Positions 6,896 to 14,134 of a stretch of DNA of 17,175 bases are shown piece by piece; position 1 is the first letter of the stretch, and the number at the start of each line of letters is the position of its first letter. The stretch is taken from contig JAZQYO010000009.1 of the NCBI GenBank assembly GCA_045633565.1, forward strand, positions 1-17,175, given 5' to 3'. Under the pieces are notes generated by a model. It was not told where the DNA came from. It saw only the letters and a program-made list of their open reading frames with translations, and ran no database searches. Origin of the DNA: RGIG7450 sp045633565 (GTDB lineage: Bacteria > Bacillota > Clostridia > RUG12999). The position numbers and the translations under genes were made by a program.

Positions 6896-6911
6896 CCGGC
6901 GGAGTTTTTTT
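6884..6911 (+). terminator. Terminator of the XRE gene
   Basis: CTCCGCC/GGCGGAG (6884-6890 with 6898-6904), extended by one G-C pair, is followed by seven T. The stop codon TGA at 6893-6895 lies in the loop. There is no T tract on the minus strand, so it is one-directional. Confidence 0.88.
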
Positions 6912-7824
6912 AATGCTTTGCTCCACCAATAAATTCACGGATTAACGAATGATCCGGCACAAGCGCCTCAGACATAGGTAGCGCCGGAGTAAGAAGACGG
7001 ATTATTTCCGACATTTCCCCGTGGCTTTCAATGTTTTCAAGTTGTGTTCTGAAAAAAGATTTGTAAATTCCAAGTTCGTACGGAATAAATGTATCTATAT
7101 CAAAAGTTGAACGATATTTATAAGGCATTACATATAAATCCTCGCCCTTTTTTACATTGGCAGCCGCAATACAGGTCTGCGAAAAAGTTCTTCCGCGATG
7201 AATATTATCACGAATCATGCGTCTGAGCAGGCGAATGTTTTCCGGATGAATAATGTGATTTTCGCAAACCACACGGGTACGTACGCTGACATATATTCTG
7301 ACTGTTTTGTCGTCCGGGACTGTAATTACATCAGGGTTTAATGCATGAATCCCCTCAAAAATTACAAGCTCGCCCGGTTTTCTTTTAAGAATTTCTCCCG
7401 ATTTTAAACAGACTGAATTTACGAAATCGTAAACAGGCAGTTCTACAGACCGGCAGGCAATTATGTCCTCTATCTGTGAATTTAAAAGCTCACCGTCAAG
7501 CCTCCCGGGAGATTCAAGGTCAAGCGTCCCCTCTTTGGCAGCCGTTTTTTCTTCCGGCAAAAGCGACTTGAAATAATTATCCATGGAAAGTGCATGGGTT
7601 TCACACCCCATACTGTCAAGATAATGTTCAAGCAAATGGGCGGTTGTAGTTTTCCCGGAGCCGGACGGACCTGACAATAGTATTACCGGACACCTGTCTC
7701 TGCTGTCACAAATATTTTCTGCAATTTCCCGCACCTGTGAAAAGTAGTTTTGGTCAGTATCAACGACAAATTTATGCGGATTCTCTTCTATGCGGGAATT
7801 AATCTCATTAATATTTATCTCCAT
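6910..7824 (-). CDS. Uridine-kinase-like P-loop kinase
   Basis: 304 residues. Walker A is GPSGSGKTT at 52-60, followed by SMDNYF (80-85), PVYDF (130-134), a Walker-B-like VIFEGIHAL (154-162) and the basic lid RRMIRDNIHRGRT (201-213). These place it with phosphoribulokinase/uridine kinases, so phosphorylation of uridine or a related nucleoside is likely; the exact substrate is not visible. Many clostridial relatives are about 550 residues with an N-terminal TGS/threonyl-tRNA-synthetase-like part. Here only about 45 residues precede the P-loop, so this is the kinase half alone, ending with a C-terminal stretch of about 60 residues beyond the kinase core. The ATG at 7824 has AAAGG 7 nt upstream. 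It is transcribed singly, convergent with the XRE gene. Confidence 0.85.
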   Translation of the reverse strand: MEININEINSRIEENPHKFVVDTDQNYFSQVREIAENICDSRDRCPVILLSGPSGSGKTTTAHLLEHYLDSMGCETHALSMDNYFKSLLPEEKTAAKEGTLDLESPGRLDGELLNSQIEDIIACRSVELPVYDFVNSVCLKSGEILKRKPGELVIFEGIHALNPDVITVPDDKTVRIYVSVRTRVVCENHIIHPENIRLLRRMIRDNIHRGRTFSQTCIAAANVKKGEDLYVMPYKYRSTFDIDTFIPYELGIYKSFFRTQLENIESHGEMSEIIRLLTPALPMSEALVPDHSLIREFIGGAKH

Positions 7825-7855
7825 AAGATTACCTTTCTGACACCATATTATAATA

Positions 7856-7884
7856 ATTCTACCATATTTTTTTCTCTATTTCAA
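7856..7884 (-). promoter_or_regulatory. Promoter of the uridine-kinase-like gene
   Basis: Minus-strand TTGAAA (7879-7884), 17 bp, TAGAAT (7856-7861). A small inverted repeat CTCTA/TAGAG (7874-7878 with 7886-7890) spans the -35 box. A second -10-like TATAAT lies slightly downstream but lacks a spaced -35. Confidence 0.6.
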
Positions 7885-7946
7885 GTAGAGAGAGCTTTAC
7901 CATATACTATTTTACGGAGAATGGGGTCTATTTATGAAAAACCAAC

Positions 7947-7975
7947 TTGTAATCCATACATAAATATGCTACAAT
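7947..7975 (+). promoter_or_regulatory. Promoter of the hemolysin III-like gene
   Basis: TTGTAA (7947-7952), 17-bp spacer, TACAAT (7970-7975). The start would be near 7982, giving a leader of about 15 nt that begins at the Shine-Dalgarno. Confidence 0.6.
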
Positions 7976-7996
7976 TATACCACTGGAGGGAAAAAC

Positions 7997-8656
7997 ATGA
8001 ACGAAAAAAGAAAGCTCCTGGGCCTACCTATATATACACTGGGCGAAGAGCTTATGAACTCAATAACTCATGGCATGGGTGCACTTTTGGGAATTGTCGC
8101 ACTTGTCCTTTGCGTGGTAAAATCTGCTTTATGCGGGAACGTATTTGGCGTTGTCGGCAGTGCAATTTACGGCAGCACTTTAATAGTTTTGTATACCATG
8201 TCCTGCCTGTATCATGCGCTGGGCGTGAATCGTGCAAAAAAGGTGTTTCAGACTTTTGATCATTGCAGCATATTTCTTCTTATTGCCGGCACATATACAC
8301 CGATAACTCTGGTTGCAATGCGCGGATGGATTGGCTGGACGATTTTTGGCATAGTATGGGCCGCGGCTGTCGTCGGCATTACATTTAACGGAATTAATGT
8401 GAAAAAATACCGGGTTATGTCCATGATTTGCTATATTGCAATGGGCTGGGTAATAATTTTATTTTTCCCGGAATTTATGCGCAGCGTCCCCTCTGCCGGT
8501 GTCTGGATGATTTTCTGGGGCGGTGTTGTATACACAATAGGCGCTATCGTTTACGGATTTGGTAAAAAGGCAAGATATATCCATTCGGCATGGCATTTTT
8601 TTGTACTTGCCGGAAGTATAATTCATTTTCTGGCAATCTACCTTTATATTCTTTAA
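7997..8656 (+). CDS. Hemolysin III / PAQR-family membrane protein
   Basis: 219 residues with seven probable membrane segments (about 26-45, 48-68, 88-107, 111-131, 138-157, 169-189, 198-218), typical of the YqfA/HlyIII branch of the PAQR family. Family signatures are NSITHG (21-26), SCLYHA (69-74), FDHCSIFLLIAGTYTP (87-102) and HSAWHFF (196-202). The Ser, His and Asp residues in these motifs correspond to the conserved metal-site residues of PAQR proteins. Despite the family name, a pore-forming role is not established for most members; a membrane-lipid or metal-dependent hydrolase role is the usual suggestion. The ATG at 7997 follows GGAGG by 7 nt. It is a single-gene unit, divergent from the kinase. 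Confidence 0.92.
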   Translation: MNEKRKLLGLPIYTLGEELMNSITHGMGALLGIVALVLCVVKSALCGNVFGVVGSAIYGSTLIVLYTMSCLYHALGVNRAKKVFQTFDHCSIFLLIAGTYTPITLVAMRGWIGWTIFGIVWAAAVVGITFNGINVKKYRVMSMICYIAMGWVIILFFPEFMRSVPSAGVWMIFWGGVVYTIGAIVYGFGKKARYIHSAWHFFVLAGSIIHFLAIYLYIL

Positions 8657-8664
8657 AACAAAAA

Positions 8665-8699
8665 AAGCGGAAGTTTTTAACTTCCGCTTCTTATTTTTT
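8665..8699. terminator. Bidirectional terminator between hlyIII-like and Gfo/Idh genes
   Basis: GCGGAAGTT/AACTTCCGC (8667-8675 with 8679-8687), loop TTT. A poly-A to the left gives a strong T tract on the minus strand. The plus-strand T run (8688-8699) is interrupted but still T-rich. Confidence 0.88.
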
Positions 8700-9741
8700 A
8701 CAGAGTAATTATTTTTCCTGTTTTGTTGGATTCATAAGCCGCTTCAACAATTCTCTGGTCGAAAATTGCGTCTGCTGCTGTGATGGGAGCCTCGGTATCT
8801 TCTATAATACATTTTCCAAAAGCTTCAATTTCTTTGGTGTACATATTGCCGAGAGGCGCTTCCATGGTATAAGACTGTGCACCTGCTCTGTCCTGAGCTG
8901 CATTGTATGCACCCTGGTCGCCACAGATTGTAACCTTAACATTACCGCCTTCAACCTGACCGATTGTACCTTCTGCAAATATACTTCCCTCTGTTCCGTA
9001 GATTTCAAGTTTGCATACTGCAGCATCATCGGGAATATTGAAGTTTGCATCAACATAAGCAGTTGCGCCGTTTTCCATTCTCATTATGATTGAGCCGCCG
9101 TCTTCAACCTCGTAGTCAAAAATCTGTGTGCCCGAGAAGGATGCAACCTCTTTTGCCTTAAGACCGGAAATATACTGAATAAGGTCAATACAATGAATTC
9201 CCATATCCATAAGCGAGCCGCCACCGGATGTTGCCATCTGCTGACGCCAGTTGCCCGGCATGTCGGGATACCAACAGGTGAGCTGACCTCTCATGGAAAC
9301 AATTTCGCCAAGCTTTCCTGCACCAACAAGCTCTTTCATCATCTGATGATATGTATGGAATCTCATCATGAGTCCTGCGCCAAGTTTTATGCCTTTTTCT
9401 TTGCACATCTGAGCAATTTTTTCAGACTCAGCCGATGTAAGCGCAAGCGGTTTTTCAAGCAGAATATGTTTTCCTGCCGCCACTGCCGCAGTTGCCTGTT
9501 CTATATGGAAAGCTACCGGAGATGCAATGTAAACCGCTTCAATTTCTTCAACTTTGAGAAGCTCTTCCGCTGTTGTAAATGCATATTTTGCACCATATTT
9601 TTCTTTAACCGTTTCTGCTGCTTTGGGATTTGCATCCATTACAGCAATAAGCTCTGCATTATCTGCGAGCATCATTCCCGGTAAAGTTCTTCTGTCCGCA
9701 ATTCCTCCACAACCAATTACGCCCCACTTTATCTTTCTCAT
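8698..9741 (-). CDS. Gfo/Idh/MocA-family NAD(P)-dependent oxidoreductase
   Basis: 347 residues, standard for the family. The N-terminal Rossmann fold has GVIGCGGIAD at 7-16. EKP at 96-98 contains the conserved Lys97 that contacts the cofactor and substrate. The catalytic segment GGGSLMDMGIHCID at 173-186 supplies Asp179 and His183. The C-terminal half is the mixed-sheet substrate domain. It likely oxidises or reduces a sugar, inositol or sugar-acid hydroxyl; the substrate cannot be read from the sequence. The ATG at 9741 has AAAGGG about 10 nt upstream. It has its own promoter downstream of the hydroxyacid dehydrogenase gene. The occurrence of KduI/KduD elsewhere in the window makes a sugar-acid role plausible but not shown. 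Confidence 0.9.
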   Translation of the reverse strand: MRKIKWGVIGCGGIADRRTLPGMMLADNAELIAVMDANPKAAETVKEKYGAKYAFTTAEELLKVEEIEAVYIASPVAFHIEQATAAVAAGKHILLEKPLALTSAESEKIAQMCKEKGIKLGAGLMMRFHTYHQMMKELVGAGKLGEIVSMRGQLTCWYPDMPGNWRQQMATSGGGSLMDMGIHCIDLIQYISGLKAKEVASFSGTQIFDYEVEDGGSIIMRMENGATAYVDANFNIPDDAAVCKLEIYGTEGSIFAEGTIGQVEGGNVKVTICGDQGAYNAAQDRAGAQSYTMEAPLGNMYTKEIEAFGKCIIEDTEAPITAADAIFDQRIVEAAYESNKTGKIITL

Positions 9742-9773
9742 ATCTTTTATTCCCTTTCTTGTTGTTTTATTTT

Positions 9774-9801
9774 ATTATATAATAACCTGTGAAAAAGTCA
9801 A
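9774..9801 (-). promoter_or_regulatory. Promoter of the Gfo/Idh gene
   Basis: Minus-strand TTGACT (9796-9801), 16-bp spacer, TATAAT (9774-9779), followed by a leader of about 26 nt. I see no terminator between the upstream gene (stop at 9812) and this promoter, so read-through from the desulfurase operon may add to expression. Confidence 0.75.
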
Positions 9802-9811
9802 TAGATTTTTA

Positions 9812-10759
9812 TTATTTTACTACATTTTTAGGTGTTCCGGAAATAAATGAAGTAAGATTATCCGTCACTATTCCTAAAAGCCGTTTTCGTGTTTCGATGG
9901 GTGCCCATGCAACATGGGGTGTCACGCTCAGACCCGGCAGATTAATCAGTTCACATTCCTGCGGCATTGGTTCTGTGGTTAAAACATCAATTGCCGCACC
10001 GGACAGTTTGCCCGATAAAAGTGCATCCTTCAGCGCATTTTCATCAATTACTCCACCTCGGGCAGTATTGATGAAATATGCACCGTCTTTAAACTTTGCA
10101 AACATTCTCTTATCAAACAGCTTTTCAGAATCCTTGTTCAGCGGACAGTGCAGAGTAACAAAGTCACACTCTGACACAAGAGTGTCCAGGTCGACAAATT
10201 TTACCGTGTTGTCCGTGATGGGGTTTCTTTTATATGCGAGGACTTCCATAGAAAAGGCATTTGCAATTTTTGCAACCTCTCTACCTATACTCCCGTAACC
10301 GACAATACCGATTTTCTTCCCCCAAAGCTCCTGCATTTTATAAATAAACGGTGAAAAAGTCAGGCTGTTTTTCCAACCGCCGTCGTTTACAAATTCCGTA
10401 TACTTTTCCACTTTGTTTGTGTGATTTAAAATGTATGCAAAAACCTGTTGTGCCACCGCTTTTGTTGAATAACTTCCGGCATTGCAGACGGTTATTCCGT
10501 GAGCGTTTGCGTATTCCACGTCAATATTGTTATAGCCGGTAGCAAAAAGACCAATGTATCTTAAATTTTTTGCCGCTGCCATAACCTCTGCTGTAATTAC
10601 CGTTTTATTGCAGATTACAGCGTCGGCACCGGCTATTCTTTCTATAAGCTTATCCGCCGGGGTAAGGTCATAATAAACCGTTTCGCCTATGGAATCAAAA
10701 ACTGTTAAATCAAGGTCGTCTTTAGTGATTGTTTTGCAATCTGTCAGTACAATTTTCAT
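9812..10759 (-). CDS. NAD-dependent D-2-hydroxyacid dehydrogenase
   Basis: 315 residues, typical for the family. The NAD-binding motif GYGSIG is at 154-159. Catalytic residues are Arg234 (NTARGG), Glu263 (TTEP) and His282 (PHVAW), the Arg-Glu-His triad of glycerate/phosphoglycerate/lactate-type dehydrogenases. The length and lack of a C-terminal ACT domain fit a hydroxypyruvate/glycerate-type or broad 2-ketoacid reductase rather than long SerA. The exact substrate is not visible. The ATG at 10759 follows GGAG by 6 nt and starts 3 bp after the stop of the Sua5 gene; its Shine-Dalgarno lies inside that gene's end, so translation is probably coupled. It is last of three genes; a metabolic link to the other two is not obvious. 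Confidence 0.9.
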   Translation of the reverse strand: MKIVLTDCKTITKDDLDLTVFDSIGETVYYDLTPADKLIERIAGADAVICNKTVITAEVMAAAKNLRYIGLFATGYNNIDVEYANAHGITVCNAGSYSTKAVAQQVFAYILNHTNKVEKYTEFVNDGGWKNSLTFSPFIYKMQELWGKKIGIVGYGSIGREVAKIANAFSMEVLAYKRNPITDNTVKFVDLDTLVSECDFVTLHCPLNKDSEKLFDKRMFAKFKDGAYFINTARGGVIDENALKDALLSGKLSGAAIDVLTTEPMPQECELINLPGLSVTPHVAWAPIETRKRLLGIVTDNLTSFISGTPKNVVK

Positions 10760-10762
10760 GGT

Positions 10763-11758
10763 TTACTCCCTTATATCAAATCCTGCTGATTTATAAAGTC
10801 TGTTATAAACACCCTGCCACATACCAGATTTTTCGGGAAGTTCGCAGAGCACCATCTCAGCGCCAAGTTCATCAAAGCGTCTGAGTGAGTAAAAAAGGCG
10901 TTTGGCAAGGTCGGCCGTGTCCTCCCATTCTATTTCAATTTCTGCCCGAACGGGAGAATTTTCCTGCTTTAACACCCCCACCTTTTTGCCGTCTGAAGTA
11001 TATTTTTCCAAATCCTGCACAAGTCTCTTGGTAGTTTTATAAAGTATAACCTGTGCGTTCGGAGCATAATGCTTATATTTCATCCCGGGACTTTTGGGTT
11101 TGTATCCTTCTGTCCCCTCTTTTTTATGTTCTTCAACTATAACCTCAGGGAAAATTTCCTCAAGCATTTGAGCAGTTACTCCACCCGGTCTTAAAACCGT
11201 TGGCAGGGCAGATGTTGTGTCCACAACGGTGGATTCTATTCCAATGTCGCAATCCCCACCGTCAATTATTACGTCAACTCTTTCGTTCATATCTTCAAAA
11301 GCGTGTCTGAAAGCTGTCGGACTTGGCTTGCCGGACAAATTTGCGCTGGGTGCCGCAACCGGCACTCCCGCTGCCTCTATAAGTGCTCTTGCAACCGGAT
11401 GCGCCGGCATTCTGATTGCAACGGTTGAAAGTCCGGCGGTCACTTCCTCCGGCACTATTTCCTTTTTTTCGACTATAACTGTTACCGGACCGGGCCAGAA
11501 TTTTTCCATTATCTTTGCTGCAGCATGAGTTATTTTCCCAATTTTTTCCGCCATTTTCATATCCGACACATGCAGTATCAGAGGGTTGTCAGACGGTCTG
11601 CCCTTTGCCCGGAAAATGTTTTTAACTGCCTCGGAACTTAGCCCGTCTGCGCCAAGACCATAAACTGTTTCCGTCGGAAAAACGACAAGTCCGCCACTTT
11701 TTATAACCTCTCCGGCATTTTTAAGCTCTGCCGGTGAAGTTTTTATCACTTTTGTCAT
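10763..11758 (-). CDS. L-threonylcarbamoyladenylate synthase, Sua5 type
   Basis: 331 residues. It makes threonylcarbamoyl-AMP from threonine, bicarbonate and ATP, the first step in the t6A modification of tRNAs reading ANN codons. The YrdC/TsaC catalytic domain spans about 10-195, with the nucleotide-binding KGR at 52-54, SDNPLILHV at 56-64 and SAN at 138-140. The linker SPGMKYKHYAP at 223-233 and a C-terminal Sua5 domain to the end identify the longer Sua5 form rather than short TsaC. The start codon overlaps the stop of the desulfurase gene by one base (TAATG), so it is translationally coupled; AAAGG lies upstream. The other t6A genes (tsaB, tsaD, tsaE) are not in the window. Confidence 0.93.
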   Translation of the reverse strand: MTKVIKTSPAELKNAGEVIKSGGLVVFPTETVYGLGADGLSSEAVKNIFRAKGRPSDNPLILHVSDMKMAEKIGKITHAAAKIMEKFWPGPVTVIVEKKEIVPEEVTAGLSTVAIRMPAHPVARALIEAAGVPVAAPSANLSGKPSPTAFRHAFEDMNERVDVIIDGGDCDIGIESTVVDTTSALPTVLRPGGVTAQMLEEIFPEVIVEEHKKEGTEGYKPKSPGMKYKHYAPNAQVILYKTTKRLVQDLEKYTSDGKKVGVLKQENSPVRAEIEIEWEDTADLAKRLFYSLRRFDELGAEMVLCELPEKSGMWQGVYNRLYKSAGFDIRE

Positions 11759-12885
11759 TATCTCATAACCTTTCTTAAAATGCCAACCTGCTTCTTTAGC
11801 GTTTCTGCTACAATTTCTGTTTCTTCTATGGTATTATAAGCAGAAAAACTGAATCTGAGCGAGCTGTCTATCAGCTCTCTTTTAACTCCCATCGCCCCAA
11901 GAACATGGCTGGGCGACGGATGGTTTGACGAGCATGCCGAACCGGAAGAAACCATAATTTTTGCAGATTCCAGACTGTGCAGCAAAACTTCGGATTTCAC
12001 TCCTTTAAATGACATGTTCAGCACATACGGAATTGCATTTTCTCCCCCATTTATCGTTATATTATCTATTCTTTCCAGAATTTTTTCTGTTAATGCTTTT
12101 TTGATTTCTAAAACCTTTGCATAGCTTTTTTCCCGGTCAAAGCTTAAAGCCGCCTGCCCAAAACCTGCTATTCCGGGAACATTTTCCGTTCCGGGGCGCA
12201 TATTTTTTTGCTGACCGCCACCAAAAATGAGCGGATTTACATTTATCCCCTCTTTTATATAAAGTGCGCCCACACCTTTTGGGCCATGAACCTTATGCGC
12301 GCTGAAGCTTGCAAGGTCAACATCTTCAAAAGGAATTTTAAGGTATGACTGCACCATATCGCTGTGAAAAATTATATTTCTGTCAAAATCTTTCACCATT
12401 TTATATGCATCTTTTATGGGCATTATGGCTCCTGTTTCGTTATTGACATGCATAATGCTGACAAAAACAACATCTTTAGATAAAAGGCTTTCAAGATGAG
12501 AAAGGTCAATCACTCCGTCCGGGTTTACCTTGACATATTTCACGGTGAACCCCTGGCTTTCGAGATATTTCATGCTCTGCAGCACTGCCGGGTGTTCAAC
12601 CTCAGATGTAATAACAGTTTTTCTGCCGTGGGAATTTCTGATAGCTCCACCGATTATCGCCGTATTGTCGCTCTCGGTTCCACCTGATGTAAAAAATATG
12701 GTCCCTTCTTTTTTTCCTATAGACTCTGCCACAGCCTTTCTCGCAACCGATACTGCCTTTTCCGCTTCAAGTCCCATGCTGTGAAGGGATGACGGATTTC
12801 CATAGGCAGTTTCCATGAGCCTTGTCATTTCAGCTATTGCAGAGGGGCAAACCGCAGTGGTTGCCGAGTTATCCATATATATCAT
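11758..12885 (-). CDS. Cysteine desulfurase (NifS/IscS-like)
   Basis: 375 residues, class V PLP aminotransferase fold. Key sites are TSGGTESDN (66-74), His98 stacking on PLP, the PLP lysine Lys198 in SAHKVHGPKG (195-204) and the persulfide cysteine Cys318 in SSGSACSS. It abstracts sulfur from cysteine for Fe-S clusters or thiolated tRNA. The compact Cys loop and the lack of an iscU or thiI neighbour leave the specific acceptor open. The ATG at 12885 follows AAAGG by about 7 nt. It is the first gene of the operon with the Sua5 protein and the hydroxyacid dehydrogenase. A -10-like TATAAT is present on the minus strand near 12914-12919, but I see no convincing -35. Confidence 0.94.
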   Translation of the reverse strand: MIYMDNSATTAVCPSAIAEMTRLMETAYGNPSSLHSMGLEAEKAVSVARKAVAESIGKKEGTIFFTSGGTESDNTAIIGGAIRNSHGRKTVITSEVEHPAVLQSMKYLESQGFTVKYVKVNPDGVIDLSHLESLLSKDVVFVSIMHVNNETGAIMPIKDAYKMVKDFDRNIIFHSDMVQSYLKIPFEDVDLASFSAHKVHGPKGVGALYIKEGINVNPLIFGGGQQKNMRPGTENVPGIAGFGQAALSFDREKSYAKVLEIKKALTEKILERIDNITINGGENAIPYVLNMSFKGVKSEVLLHSLESAKIMVSSGSACSSNHPSPSHVLGAMGVKRELIDSSLRFSFSAYNTIEETEIVAETLKKQVGILRKVMR

Positions 12886-13001
12886 AAACTCACCTTTTTT
12901 TATAAATTATTCCATTATAATTTTAACATATTTATTTTTTTATGTAAATACATATTTTACTTTTTGTGATACAAACTATATTAAAAGGAAGGGTGATAAA
13001 A

Positions 13002-13178
13002 ATGAAAAAAACAATTTCTTTTGGAACAGGCGTTTTGACCGGGCTTGTTGCAGGTGCCGTGGTGGGCATGCTTGCAGACCCGATAAAAGACAAGGATGCA
13101 AAGAAAATTCAATGCCACACCGGCGGAATTTTCAAATCCATCGGGTCAGCAATTGATGGTCTGTTTGATATGAGATAA
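13002..13178 (+). CDS. Small YtxH-like membrane protein
   Basis: 58 residues. MKKT is followed by a Gly/Ala/Val-rich hydrophobic stretch (about 6-25), then a charged segment DPIKDKDAKK (26-35) and a short amphipathic tail. The plan resembles YtxH/gas-vesicle-type small stress proteins of Firmicutes, but it is too short for a firm family call. The ATG at 13002 follows GGAAGG by 9 nt; an in-frame GTG at 12966 lacks a ribosome binding site. It is a plus-strand single gene between the desulfurase operon and spoIIGA. Confidence 0.7.
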   Translation: MKKTISFGTGVLTGLVAGAVVGMLADPIKDKDAKKIQCHTGGIFKSIGSAIDGLFDMR

Positions 13179-13182
13179 CCTG

Positions 13183-13211
13183 TGCCGTCGGAATCATCCG
13201 GCGGCAAATTT
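13183..13211 (+). terminator. Probable terminator of the small YtxH-like gene
   Basis: TGCCGTCGG/CCGGCGGCA (13183-13191 with 13198-13206, one G-T pair) is followed by a short, weak T run. It sits 4 bp beyond the stop codon. Confidence 0.6.
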
Positions 13212-13227
13212 TATTGGGCTGCACAGA

Positions 13228-13260
13228 TTTACAAATTTTTCCATTTGTATTTGCTATAAT
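13228..13260 (+). promoter_or_regulatory. Putative spoIIGA promoter, extended -10 with wide spacing
   Basis: TATAAT at 13255-13260 preceded by TGC (extended -10). The only -35-like hexamer is TTTACA at 13228-13233, 21 bp upstream. The predicted start near 13267 is about 10 nt from the ATG. The wide spacing recalls the Spo0A-activated spoIIG promoter of Bacillus, but no clear TGTCGAA (0A box) is visible. Confidence 0.55.
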
Positions 13261-13276
13261 AAAACCGGTGAAAAAA

Positions 13277-14134
13277 ATGCCTGTTATTTACATAGATGTT
13301 TTGTTTTTAACAAATTTTGTTTTAGACAGCATAGTTCTGATACTTGCCGGCACAATTAACGGCAAAAAATACTCCCCGCTTAGAATTATTCTTGGTGGAC
13401 TTTTGGGAGGATTTTACGGCATCTTAGTATTTTTTACAGATTTTTCCCGCCCGGTTTCAGCAGTCATCACATTCGTCTACTCTTGTCTTATGGTTGCAGT
13501 GGGCTACTGCCCAACCGCAAAAAAGGATTTTTCCCGATTGATTGCCGGCTTTTACTTATCGGCATTTTTACTCGGGGGAGCCTTGTCCGGAATTTTTTAT
13601 TTTTCAGGCAGACCGGCAGTTATGTCAAATGGTATTTTTTATTTTCCCATGACAACACTGCAACTTTTTATATGTGCCCTGCCACTTGCTGCAGTTTTGT
13701 GTTTTTCCTTCAGAAAAGCCAAAAACCGTCTGCTTTCACACAGCAAGTATTGTCAGGTAACTTTGTCGGTTGGTGAAAAAAGCATTACCCTTGAAGGACT
13801 TTTAGACAGCGGTTGTTCTCTCAAAGACCCCTACACAGGAAAACCAGCCCTGATAATTGACCCCTCTGTGGCACAAAAACTATTTTCAGACAGTCCACCG
13901 CTTTTTCGGTTCATTCCCTATAATACCATCAAATCCGGCGGAATTATGAAGGCATTTTCACCCGATTTGTGCGTCATACAACTTGACGACAACCATTTCC
14001 TGTGTGATTGCACTGTTGCAGTTTCTCCCGCTTTTACAGGTGGGAAGGTAATAATAAACCCCGATATTATATTGAGTTGGAGGAAAGAAAATGATATACA
14101 AATTTTTGGCACAAAAAATAAAAACCCTACTTGA
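13277..14134 (+). CDS. spoIIGA: Sigma-E processing peptidase SpoIIGA
   Basis: 285 residues, close to the 309 of B. subtilis. An N-terminal half with five membrane segments (about 3-25, 35-53, 58-76, 86-109, 120-143) is followed by a cytoplasmic aspartic-protease-like domain. Its catalytic aspartate is Asp177 in LLDSG, with DPYTGKPALI at 184-193 downstream. It sits in the mother-cell side of the sporulation septum and cleaves the pro-sequence from sigma-E after activation by the forespore signal SpoIIR. The start is ATG 13277; a GTG at 13268 is also in frame and would add three residues. The ribosome binding site is weak and the leader very short. Its end overlaps sigE by 44 nt. Confidence 0.93.
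   Translation: MPVIYIDVLFLTNFVLDSIVLILAGTINGKKYSPLRIILGGLLGGFYGILVFFTDFSRPVSAVITFVYSCLMVAVGYCPTAKKDFSRLIAGFYLSAFLLGGALSGIFYFSGRPAVMSNGIFYFPMTTLQLFICALPLAAVLCFSFRKAKNRLLSHSKYCQVTLSVGEKSITLEGLLDSGCSLKDPYTGKPALIIDPSVAQKLFSDSPPLFRFIPYNTIKSGGIMKAFSPDLCVIQLDDNHFLCDCTVAVSPAFTGGKVIINPDIILSWRKENDIQIFGTKNKNPT

Noticed and set aside
7750..8259. 169-residue plus-strand frame over the kinase start and the hemolysin III-like gene
   Set aside because: It crosses two real genes and the promoters between them, and shows no domain or start signal.
9193..9684. 163-residue plus-strand frame opposite the Gfo/Idh gene
   Set aside because: Cys/Phe/His-rich composition typical of antisense shadows; no promoter or ribosome binding site.
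12886..13001. Possible riboswitch or leader between the desulfurase and the small YtxH-like gene
   Set aside because: The 116 bp are A/T-rich with no stable GC stem or recognisable aptamer motif.
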